A stretch of 42,777 nucleotides of DNA from an uncultured Verrucomicrobiota bacterium (GTDB lineage Bacteria > Verrucomicrobiota > Verrucomicrobiia > Limisphaerales > UBA9464). A program made the position numbers and the translations under genes. The notes below the pieces were generated by a model. It did not search any database. It worked only from the letters and a program-made list of their open reading frames with translations, and was not told the DNA's origin. The stretch is from assembly GCA_903854475.1 (NCBI GenBank), contig CAINWP010000214.1:1-42777 (forward strand), given 5' to 3'. Of this stretch, positions 36,437 through 42,777 are shown piece after piece. Every line of letters begins with the position of its first letter. The first letter of the stretch is position 1.

Positions 36437-36572
36437 CAATGGATGGCAGCCATGGTTTTTCGAACACTCCCCCACGACCGCTACCGGAACGATAAGGCCG
36501 ATGGTCGCTCCAAATAAATACGTGACCTCAGAAAAATACGGCAGCCACCCTCGCCCAGGGACTCGAAGGCGC

Positions 36573-36600
36573 CGTGTAAGTCGGCCCCGGGTCTTACACG
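36573..36600. promoter_or_regulatory. Perfect inverted repeat upstream of accD
   Basis: CGTGTAAG (36573-36580) and CTTACACG (36593-36600) form an 8-bp perfect inverted repeat, 12 bp apart. It lies in the 281-bp divergent gap between the PQQ-propeller gene and accD, 117 bp before the accD start. It could be an operator for a dimeric regulator or an attenuator-like hairpin. No known motif is recognised. Confidence 0.45.
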
Positions 36601-36717
36601 AGCGCGCTGAAGTTTCGCCCCCCCATCAGTCGGGTGTTACTCGCGCTGGCTTTCCACACAAGTCGGTGATAGGAAATCCCCCGAAGTAACGCCTCCCTGA
36701 GGAGCGTTTCCCCGTTC

Positions 36718-37659
36718 ATGGCCACCAAAGTCATCCGCAAAAAGGCGATCGGCGTCGATCCCGTCGAGCCCGCAGTCACCCCGCCGACCCACGATGCTGC
36801 TGACACCGCATTCCTCACCAAGCCCAAGCTGACCTCCAAGTCCAAGAAACGGGATATTCCCGAGGGTTTGTGGAGCAAGTGCCCTAAATGTGAGGGTTTG
36901 ATTTACGACAAGGATCTAGACGACAATCTTAAGGTCTGTCCGAAGTGCAGCTACCACTTCAAGATCGGTTCCCGAGAGCGCATCCATTCCATGGTGGAAA
37001 CGTGTTCCTTCGAGGAAATGGACGCTTCAATGGAAAGCGTGGACATCCTCAAGTTCACGGGAGCAGCCAGTTACGAGGCCAAGCTGGCCGCCTATCGAAA
37101 AAAGATGTCCATGCTTAAAGACGCCGTGGTCACCGGTGTCGGCATGCTCGGCACGCACCGGGTGGCTCTGGGGGTTATGGATTTTCAATTCCTCGGCGGC
37201 TCTATGGGCTCGGTGGTGGGAGAAAAGCTCACCCGACTGATCGAGACCGCGACCGATCGAGGTATTCCCCTGATCATCGTTTCCACCAGCGGTGGAGCTC
37301 GCATGTATGAGGGCATGTTCAGTCTGATGCAGATGGCCAAGACCTGCGGAGCCCTCGCCTACCTCGCTAAACAGCGGTTGCCTTACATTAGTGTTCTGAC
37401 GGATCCCACCACCGCCGGCGTCATGGCCAGCTACGCCAGTGTTGGAGACCTCATCGTAGCAGAACCGGGAGCTACTATTGGTTTTGCCGGCCGACGCGTG
37501 GTCGAGGCCACTACCCAGTCAGAACTGCCTCCGGACTTCCAGACGGCCGAGTTCCTCATGAAACACGGCATGATCGACGCGATTATCTCCCGCCTCGAAA
37601 TGAAGTCCCGCCTGAGCACTTACCTCGACTTTATGATGTCGGGCCGTCGGGCCGCCTGA
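36718..37659 (+). CDS. accD: Acetyl-CoA carboxylase carboxyltransferase beta subunit
   Basis: AccD joins AccA in the carboxyltransferase step that makes malonyl-CoA for fatty acid synthesis. The 313-residue protein has the N-terminal zinc ribbon WSKCPKCEGLIYD with a second pair, VCPKCSYHF. The crotonase-like core shows GTHRVALGVMDFQFLGGSMGSVVGEK, STSGGARMYEGMFSLMQMAKT, TTAGVMASYASVGD and EPGATIGFAGRRVVE. An N-terminal extension of about 35 residues precedes the zinc ribbon. GAGGAG lies upstream of the ATG but about 12 bp away. accA is not in the window. Confidence 0.97.
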   Translation: MATKVIRKKAIGVDPVEPAVTPPTHDAADTAFLTKPKLTSKSKKRDIPEGLWSKCPKCEGLIYDKDLDDNLKVCPKCSYHFKIGSRERIHSMVETCSFEEMDASMESVDILKFTGAASYEAKLAAYRKKMSMLKDAVVTGVGMLGTHRVALGVMDFQFLGGSMGSVVGEKLTRLIETATDRGIPLIIVSTSGGARMYEGMFSLMQMAKTCGALAYLAKQRLPYISVLTDPTTAGVMASYASVGDLIVAEPGATIGFAGRRVVEATTQSELPPDFQTAEFLMKHGMIDAIISRLEMKSRLSTYLDFMMSGRRAA

Positions 37660-37739
37660 GGGGCTGGTCTGAGCGATCCCGCATTAGGAATCAGTCAAGG
37701 ATCGATCAGAAAAGGGGGGGGGCTTTAACGGGGTCTACC

Positions 37740-37793
37740 CCCCTGTTTGGCCCAGTCGAATGGCCGCTCCCCCTGTTGGCCCAGCCGAATGGC
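37740..37793. repeat. Imperfect 25-bp tandem pair after accD
   Basis: The core CCCTGTT(T)GGCCCAG followed by CGAATGGC appears twice (about 37740-37764 and 37770-37793) with two differences. A run of nine G lies upstream (about 37714-37722). No gene or function is evident in the accD-der gap (37660-37923) apart from the terminator at 37835. Confidence 0.7.
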
Positions 37794-37834
37794 ACTAGTG
37801 CATTGGCCCAAACTTCAGCTCTAAAATATCCGGA

Positions 37835-37853
37835 CCGAGACCTTTCGGCTCGG
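37835..37853 (-). terminator. Rho-independent terminator of der
   Basis: On the minus strand CCGAG-CC pairs with GG-CTCGG around a GAAA tetraloop, with one bulged base. The stem is followed by TCCGGATATTTTA. It starts about 70 bp after the der stop codon. The T-run is modest. Confidence 0.65.
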
Positions 37854-37923
37854 CATTCGGCACCGTACCGCTCAGCCAGAGGCATATTCTAAGCCCTTGG
37901 CTGAGCGACATGCAGTTTCCCGT

Positions 37924-40137
37924 TTACCGCCGCGATGTGCGCCCTCGACCCGCGGGCTTTCGATCCGCGGTGTCTCGTCCTGTCGGTTTCCGCACACCTG
38001 TTTTCCGCTCAGTGGGCTTACGGCCCGCGGTGGGCGCTCGGCCTTCGGTAGGTGTACGACTCTCGGCGGACCGACGGCCCGCGGTGGGAGCCCGACCTTC
38101 GGCGGACTTACGACGCTCGGCTGATGGACGGCCCTCGGCGGACTTACGACCGGTAGGCTTAAGCCCCCCGGTGGGAGCTCGACCTTCGCCGGACCTACGA
38201 CCTCCGGTAGGAGCCCGACCTTCGGCGGACCTACGACCCTCGGTGGGAGCCCGACCTTCGGCAGACTTACGACGCTCGGCTGAGGGACGGCCCTCGGCGG
38301 GCTTACGACCGGTAGGCTTAAGGCTCTCGCTCTTCCAGCCCTCACTCTTGAGCGGGCGAGCGCCGGGTGCCTTGTCGAAACGGCTCGATGAGCTCTCGGC
38401 CCTTGTGTTCACGGCCGTTGACTCCGGCCTTCCGGGTTTTGCTGTCTTGAAACTCGAAGACGCTGGTTTAGTTCCTGGCCGGCTGGACGACCTTGGCCCA
38501 CCCCTGCCAGCGGCTGGGTTCTCCGACCGGGCCGCCTTGCGGGCCACCGCACGTTCTGCCAGCGGCGACAACTGCCGCTCACCGCCCTCGCGTTTGTGAG
38601 CAAAGGGCTGTTTGCGGAATCTCCGGACCGAATCGATGGTTTTCGGACGCGGCTTGGGCACTAACACGATGGGGCAGCCCTCGAAACCAAAGGCCTTCCG
38701 CATCTCGCCCGTGAGGTACTTCATGTACTGAGAACTGAACAATTCGTTCCGGTTCACGAAGAGCAGGAAGGTCGGAGGTGCCTGCCGCACCTGAGTCGCG
38801 TAGTAGAATTTTAGCCGATGTCCCATGTCGCTGACCGGTTGTCGGCGTTCAATGGAGTCATTGAGAGTACGGTTCAGAATGGCCGTGGGGACCTTCTGCT
38901 TCAACTGGCTGGCGACGTATCGTACAGCCTCCAACAGACGGTCCAGTTGGAACCCATCCTTGGCGGAGGTAAAGATCACTGGAGCGTAATCGAGGAAGAA
39001 GAGTCGATCCTGAACCCACTGACCGAACTCCGATAGGGTGGTCAACCGCTTCTTCCGATCGTCGCGGTCTCGGTTATTACCCTGACGAACCTCGATCTCT
39101 TGTTCGCGCGCTTTCCGCACGTCCTCGGCCACAAGATCCCACTTATTGACCACCACGATGCAGGCGCGTCGCTGCTCGACAATCACGTCGGCAATCTTTT
39201 TGTCCTGTTCGGTAATTCCGCTCATCGCGTCGATCACCAGCACGGCGATATCGCAGCGAGCGATGGCGCCCTTGGTTCGTTCAACAGAAAAGTATTCGAT
39301 GCTGTTGTCGATGCGTCGTGCTTTTCGGACACCGGCAGTGTCCACAAGGACGTACTGTTCGCGACCGGCCTCGGTCACCACCTCGAAGGGAACATCCACC
39401 GCATCGCGGGTAGTCCCGGGAATTTCGCTGACGATAACCCGATCGGATCCGGTCACCCGGTTGATGATGGAAGACTTGCCGACATTCGGGCGGCCAACGA
39501 TAGCCAAGCGCTTCGGACCGTCGGGCCGGCGACGCGGCAAGGCTTCGCCCTCCTCTCCTTCCTCAGGTGTCACGGCATCCCCGTCCGCATTGACCTCATC
39601 GGTTTCAGCCGGTTTTGTGGCCGCGCTCCACTGGGGCAGAAAACCGACGGCCGCATCCATCAGGTCCTCGATACCATTCCCATGAATCGCGGTGACCGCA
39701 TAGATTCGCTCGAAACCCAGCGCTGAAAACTCTGTTGCGCCCGCGGTTGCCTGATAGTTGTCCGACTTGTTCACCACCACCAAGACAGGCTTCTGGATCG
39801 TTCGCAGCTTCTTGGCCACCTCCTGGTCCAAAGGAACGATGCCCTCCTGAACATTGACCACCAACAGAATCACGTCTGCTGCATCGATGGCCAAGTCGAC
39901 CTGCTGCAATGCGGCAGCGGTGATCACATCAGCGGCTTTTTCACGGCGCAACAACCCGATACCGCCCGTGTCCACCAGCGTGTAAGGGCGACCGTGCCAT
40001 TCGGCCTCGGCCATCACACGGTCACGAGTGACACCGGGTTGATCATGAACAATGGCGATGCGGCGACCGACGATTCGATTGAAGAGCGCGGACTTGCCGA
40101 CGTTGGGACGGCCCACGATGGCGATGAGACCTGACAT
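37924..40137 (-). CDS. der: Ribosome biogenesis GTPase Der with long repetitive tail
   Basis: Der (EngA) is a double-GTPase that acts in 50S ribosome assembly. Both G domains are present: AIVGRPNVGKSALFNRI, DTGGIGLL and NKSDN, then AIVGRPNVGKSSIINRV, DTAGVRKARR and NKWDL. A KH-like domain ends around FEGCPIVLVPKPRPK. The normal family length is about 440-490; this one is 737. After residue about 500 a roughly 235-residue tail follows, rich in Arg, Lys, Ser, Gly, Pro and Ala. It carries repeats such as RRSAEGRAPTGG and RRKSAEGRAPT. It is highly basic and predicted to be disordered, so it may bind RNA. I chose the ATG at 40137 because the family begins at GLIAIVGRPNVG. An upstream in-frame ATG at 40200 is possible. 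Confidence 0.95.
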   Translation of the reverse strand: MSGLIAIVGRPNVGKSALFNRIVGRRIAIVHDQPGVTRDRVMAEAEWHGRPYTLVDTGGIGLLRREKAADVITAAALQQVDLAIDAADVILLVVNVQEGIVPLDQEVAKKLRTIQKPVLVVVNKSDNYQATAGATEFSALGFERIYAVTAIHGNGIEDLMDAAVGFLPQWSAATKPAETDEVNADGDAVTPEEGEEGEALPRRRPDGPKRLAIVGRPNVGKSSIINRVTGSDRVIVSEIPGTTRDAVDVPFEVVTEAGREQYVLVDTAGVRKARRIDNSIEYFSVERTKGAIARCDIAVLVIDAMSGITEQDKKIADVIVEQRRACIVVVNKWDLVAEDVRKAREQEIEVRQGNNRDRDDRKKRLTTLSEFGQWVQDRLFFLDYAPVIFTSAKDGFQLDRLLEAVRYVASQLKQKVPTAILNRTLNDSIERRQPVSDMGHRLKFYYATQVRQAPPTFLLFVNRNELFSSQYMKYLTGEMRKAFGFEGCPIVLVPKPRPKTIDSVRRFRKQPFAHKREGGERQLSPLAERAVARKAARSENPAAGRGGPRSSSRPGTKPASSSFKTAKPGRPESTAVNTRAESSSSRFDKAPGARPLKSEGWKSESLKPTGRKPAEGRPSAERRKSAEGRAPTEGRRSAEGRAPTGGRRSGEGRAPTGGLKPTGRKSAEGRPSAERRKSAEGRAPTAGRRSAESRTPTEGRAPTAGRKPTERKTGVRKPTGRDTADRKPAGRGRTSRR
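38082..38163. repeat. 82-bp coding repeat in the der tail, copy A
   Basis: It matches 38241-38322 at 79 of 82 positions, offset by 159 bp (53 codons), so the reading frame is kept. It encodes the R-S-A-E-G-R and K-P-T-G-R repeats of the Der tail. The tail also contains shorter 12-residue repeats. Confidence 0.9.
38241..38322. repeat. 82-bp coding repeat in the der tail, copy B
   Basis: This is the partner of 38082-38163, with three mismatches. It indicates a recent in-frame duplication inside the tail-coding part of der. Confidence 0.9.
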
Positions 40138-40160
40138 GCCCGAAATCATGGCCGACACAG

Positions 40161-40208
40161 CTAATGGGAAAAAGCTCTTTGTGGGATCTCTGTATTGCAA
40201 CCCATTAG
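40161..40208. promoter_or_regulatory. Perfect 8-bp inverted repeat in the der leader
   Basis: CTAATGGG (40161-40168) and CCCATTAG (40201-40208) are perfect inverted repeats separated by 32 bp, just upstream of the chosen der start. The region lies between the divergent der and transketolase genes. It could be a regulatory hairpin in the der leader or an operator pair. A start at 40200 for der would lie inside it, which argues for the later start. Confidence 0.4.
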
Positions 40209-40323
40209 GCTACCAAAGGTCAGAAGGACAAAAAGTGCCTTCCCATTTCAGTTTCCCCCCGTAGCCTTTTCAAATGTTTGCGGGACTCCCCCCGCCCACT
40301 GATATCGATTTTCAACCGAATTT

Positions 40324-42408
40324 ATGGCCGCTGATACGTCCGTTGTCGCTCAAGTTGAGCTGCCTTCACTCCGCCCTCAGATCCTGAAATCCCGTCTGGC
40401 ACCAACTCCGGGACTACCCCGTTACACTGCTCAGGTCCAGGATCGATCCGGAAAAACTGTCACCCTTGCCGATCCTCGAGCGACACGGGCTTTGGTCGCA
40501 CTCATGGATGTTCATGCCGTTGTGGGCGGTGCAGCCTGCCACTGGGGTGGACCGGCGGCGTTCGCAGAGGTCAGCTCAGCCGTCCATGGTGTGCTCTTTG
40601 CGGCCTCAGATCGCCCCTGGCACGAATCCTACAACTTCGTCAACGACGCCGGGCATGCGGAGAACGGTATTTATGCCATCCGGGCCAATTATGGTTTTGA
40701 CGGAATGACTCCCGAGACCCTGAAGGGTTTCCGGAGCATTCAATCCAAGCTGACCGGCCACGGCGAATCGCATATCAACCCCGAGGGGGTTCTCTTGTCC
40801 AACGGACCGTTGGGTTCCTCCATTGGTCAGGCCCAAGGTTTGGCCATCGGAGACAAGCTCGCTGGAAACAAGCGAATCACTGTGCTCCTAATGTCCGACG
40901 GAGCCTCCATGGAGGGTGAAGCCAAAGAGGCCTTTGCGGCCATCCCGGGTTTGGCGGCCAAAGGGCGAGTCAATCCCTTCGTGATGATCATTTCCGACAA
41001 CGACACCAAGCTGTCGGGACGCATCACGGCCGATTCGTTTTCCATGCAACCCTCCTTCGAAGCCATGGCTCCGCTGGGTTGGGATGTTCGAAAAATTGAG
41101 AAGGGGCATGACCTCCAGCTGGTCTACACCGCCATTGAGCAGGCGATCGCGGACGCGGACGCACACCCGGAGAAGCCGGTATGCATCTGGCTTAAAACCA
41201 TCAAAGGATACGGCATCAAAGCCACCGAGCAGAATGCCGCCGGTGGACACGGATTCCCCCTAGTCAGTGGCGAGAAAATCCTCGACTGGCTCACCGAGAT
41301 TTACCAAGGCGACACGGCTCCGTCTGATTTGCTGGCCTGGGGGCAGGCACTCCGCAGCGACTGGGAAAAGAAGGAATCTGAGAAGACCGCCAAAGCCGCA
41401 GCTGCCGCGGCGGCCCCTGCTCCGGCCACAGCGGCCCCGGCCGTCAAAAAAGACAAAGTTCAGGCGGGTTTAGCGGCCGGAGCCATTCTGGCGGCTCAGG
41501 CCGGCTATCCGGTCTATTCGGTGAGTTCTGATGTCCAAGGATCCACAGGTATCAGCAACTTTCAGAAGGCCACCGGACGTTTCATTGAGGTCGGCATCGC
41601 CGAGTCCAACATGATTAGCGTTGCGGCGGGTCTTTCAAAGGTGGGCTTCATCCCCATTGTAGACACGTTTGGACAGTTTGGAGTCACCAAAGGAAACCTT
41701 CCTTTGACCATGGCGGCCCTTTCCCAAGCCCCGGTCATCGCCATGTTTTCCCACATTGGCTTTCAGGATGCAGCCGACGGTGCGAGTCATCAGGCAACCA
41801 CCTATTTGGCAGCCGTCAGCTCAATCCCGCACACCACCGTGGTTGCACCCAGCTGCGCCAAGGAAGCCGAAGCGTTCATGGACGCCGCCATCCGCCGCAT
41901 CGGAGACGAGCGCGTAGCCGGCCGTGATGGAGAGAGCGTGATATTCTTTGTTGGACGCGAAAACTACCCGGTCGAATGGGTCCCTGGAGCCACCTATACC
42001 TGGGGCAAGGCGCAGGTTATCGAGGATGGGTCAGACGTCGTGCTCGTCGGCAGTGGCGTGCTGTTCAGCAAGTGCCTGGAGGCCGCCAAGTTGCTCCGCG
42101 CCCAGGGCAAAACGGCCACGGTCATCAACAACCCCTTCATCAACCAAGTGGACATCGAAACCATCGGTGCAGCGGTCCTCCGGTGCGGTGGTCGCCTGGT
42201 CACCATTGAAGACCATCAGATTGTCGGCGGTATGGGGGCACAAGTGAGTCACGCCCTAAGCCGCACGGGCATTAGCCATCGGGTCACGAGTCTGGGCATC
42301 CACGGTGAATTCGGCCAAAGCGCTTACTTGGCAGAAGAACTCTACATCAAACACGGCATGACAGGGCCCAAGATGGCCGAAGCTGCTTTGGCGTTGATTG
42401 CCACCTGA
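40324..42408 (+). CDS. tkt: Transketolase
   Basis: Transketolase moves two-carbon units between sugar phosphates in the pentose phosphate pathway with thiamine diphosphate. The 694 residues match the usual ~660-700. Counterparts of known transketolase active-site residues can be lined up: the histidines in ACHWGGP, NDAGHAEN and TGHGESH, the ThDP motif MSDGASMEGEAKEAF with the later SDN, the catalytic Glu in VGIAESNM, and the D/H pair in FQDAADGASHQAT. Unusual are SDG instead of GDG and a long Lys/Ala/Pro-rich linker (residues 355-380) between the two halves. The protein is divergent from the canonical family, but the active site looks complete. It is transcribed away from der and followed by a terminator. 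Confidence 0.9.
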   Translation: MAADTSVVAQVELPSLRPQILKSRLAPTPGLPRYTAQVQDRSGKTVTLADPRATRALVALMDVHAVVGGAACHWGGPAAFAEVSSAVHGVLFAASDRPWHESYNFVNDAGHAENGIYAIRANYGFDGMTPETLKGFRSIQSKLTGHGESHINPEGVLLSNGPLGSSIGQAQGLAIGDKLAGNKRITVLLMSDGASMEGEAKEAFAAIPGLAAKGRVNPFVMIISDNDTKLSGRITADSFSMQPSFEAMAPLGWDVRKIEKGHDLQLVYTAIEQAIADADAHPEKPVCIWLKTIKGYGIKATEQNAAGGHGFPLVSGEKILDWLTEIYQGDTAPSDLLAWGQALRSDWEKKESEKTAKAAAAAAAPAPATAAPAVKKDKVQAGLAAGAILAAQAGYPVYSVSSDVQGSTGISNFQKATGRFIEVGIAESNMISVAAGLSKVGFIPIVDTFGQFGVTKGNLPLTMAALSQAPVIAMFSHIGFQDAADGASHQATTYLAAVSSIPHTTVVAPSCAKEAEAFMDAAIRRIGDERVAGRDGESVIFFVGRENYPVEWVPGATYTWGKAQVIEDGSDVVLVGSGVLFSKCLEAAKLLRAQGKTATVINNPFINQVDIETIGAAVLRCGGRLVTIEDHQIVGGMGAQVSHALSRTGISHRVTSLGIHGEFGQSAYLAEELYIKHGMTGPKMAEAALALIAT

Positions 42409-42510
42409 CGCGACGGATCAGTTGGCGTGGAGTTATGCAGTTCCCCCTGTTAGGACTGCTCAGGACTTCAACACAATGGAGAGTGCGCTCTGCCGGGCGT
42501 ACCCAGCAGA

Positions 42511-42539
42511 CGGGGAGTGAAAATCCCACTCCTCGTTTT
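42511..42539 (+). terminator. Rho-independent terminator after tkt
   Basis: CGGGGAGTG pairs with CACTCCTCG, with one G-T pair, around the loop AAAATCC, followed by TTTT. It lies about 100 bp after the transketolase stop. Confidence 0.85.
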
Positions 42540-42777
42540 AGCATACTAGTCTAGAGAAATTAATAAAAACGGCGATTCCCGCGGGGTAACAGGATGTTCC
42601 AGTGAGTCATGGTCCGCCGCGTTCCTTGGTTTGCCGAACGCCTCTCAAGTCTCCGCATTCCTTTTGAAGGAGAGGTTTATCCGACGACATCGACGCGGAG
42701 GTCGCGCAGAGACATGAGACCTGGCAGAGGCACTGCACGGATCGGACGAGCCCCGCTACGGCGGCGGGGACCAAATC
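42540..42777. other. Intergenic DNA at the window end
   Basis: No gene is supported in the last 238 bp. CCCCGC (42751-42756) and GCGGGG (42764-42769) form a perfect 6-bp hairpin next to a GGCGGCGGGG tract resembling the GC-rich stretch near 17030. This may be another dispersed repeat of the genome. Confidence 0.45.

Overview
The window is about 43 kb of bacterial chromosome, GC-rich, with a mix of housekeeping genes, a flagellar/motility block and very large secreted proteins. Several traits together point to Verrucomicrobiota, most likely the Limisphaerales/Pedosphaerales side. These are two giant multidomain lamin-tail/CotH proteins ending in the same C-terminal module, prepilin-like pseudopilins with an H-X9-DG-type end, secreted PQQ-type propellers, and mostly absent Shine-Dalgarno sequences. 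This assignment is inference from gene style, not from a marker gene comparison.

Layout. Positions 1-210 hold a 33-bp tandem repeat array, followed by guaA. A minus-strand motility block follows (1953-6333), read as flhF, a small membrane protein, a FliA-type sigma factor, motA, motB and a small Cys-containing protein. A CPXCG cysteine-rich protein diverges from flhF. Next on the minus strand are a NifS/IscS-type cysteine desulfurase, a secreted propeller plus helical-repeat protein, trpA without trpB, and a ~1730-residue lamin-tail/CotH protein. A repeat-bearing divergent region leads to ftsH (+), which converges on proA (-) over a strong nested hairpin. Then come a secreted C39-like peptidase (-), a prepilin-like protein (+), uvrC (+), a DUF3299 protein (-, only 3 bp from uvrC), a second giant lamin-tail/CotH protein (+), a secreted alpha/beta hydrolase (+) and a Dabb-domain protein (+). 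The last third has a prepilin gene broken by a dinucleotide-repeat frameshift (-), lepA (-), a DUF1415 protein overlapping a PQQ-type propeller protein (-), accD (+), der with a long repetitive basic tail (-) and a transketolase (+).

Functionally the window combines central metabolism (GMP, proline, tryptophan, fatty acid and pentose phosphate steps), translation and ribosome GTPases (LepA, Der), membrane quality control (FtsH), DNA repair (UvrC), swimming motility, and a large exported protein set. The exported proteins probably act at or beyond the outer membrane; their substrates cannot be read from the sequence.

I found no CRISPR array, rRNA, tRNA, prophage, transposase or recognisable defence system. 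I do not see a convincing new multi-gene system. The most unusual items are the frameshifted prepilin with a (GT)n tract exactly inside its hydrophobic signal, the roughly 240-residue repetitive tail on Der, the shared modules of the two giant CotH proteins, and a 33-bp tandem array related to a second copy 16.7 kb away.
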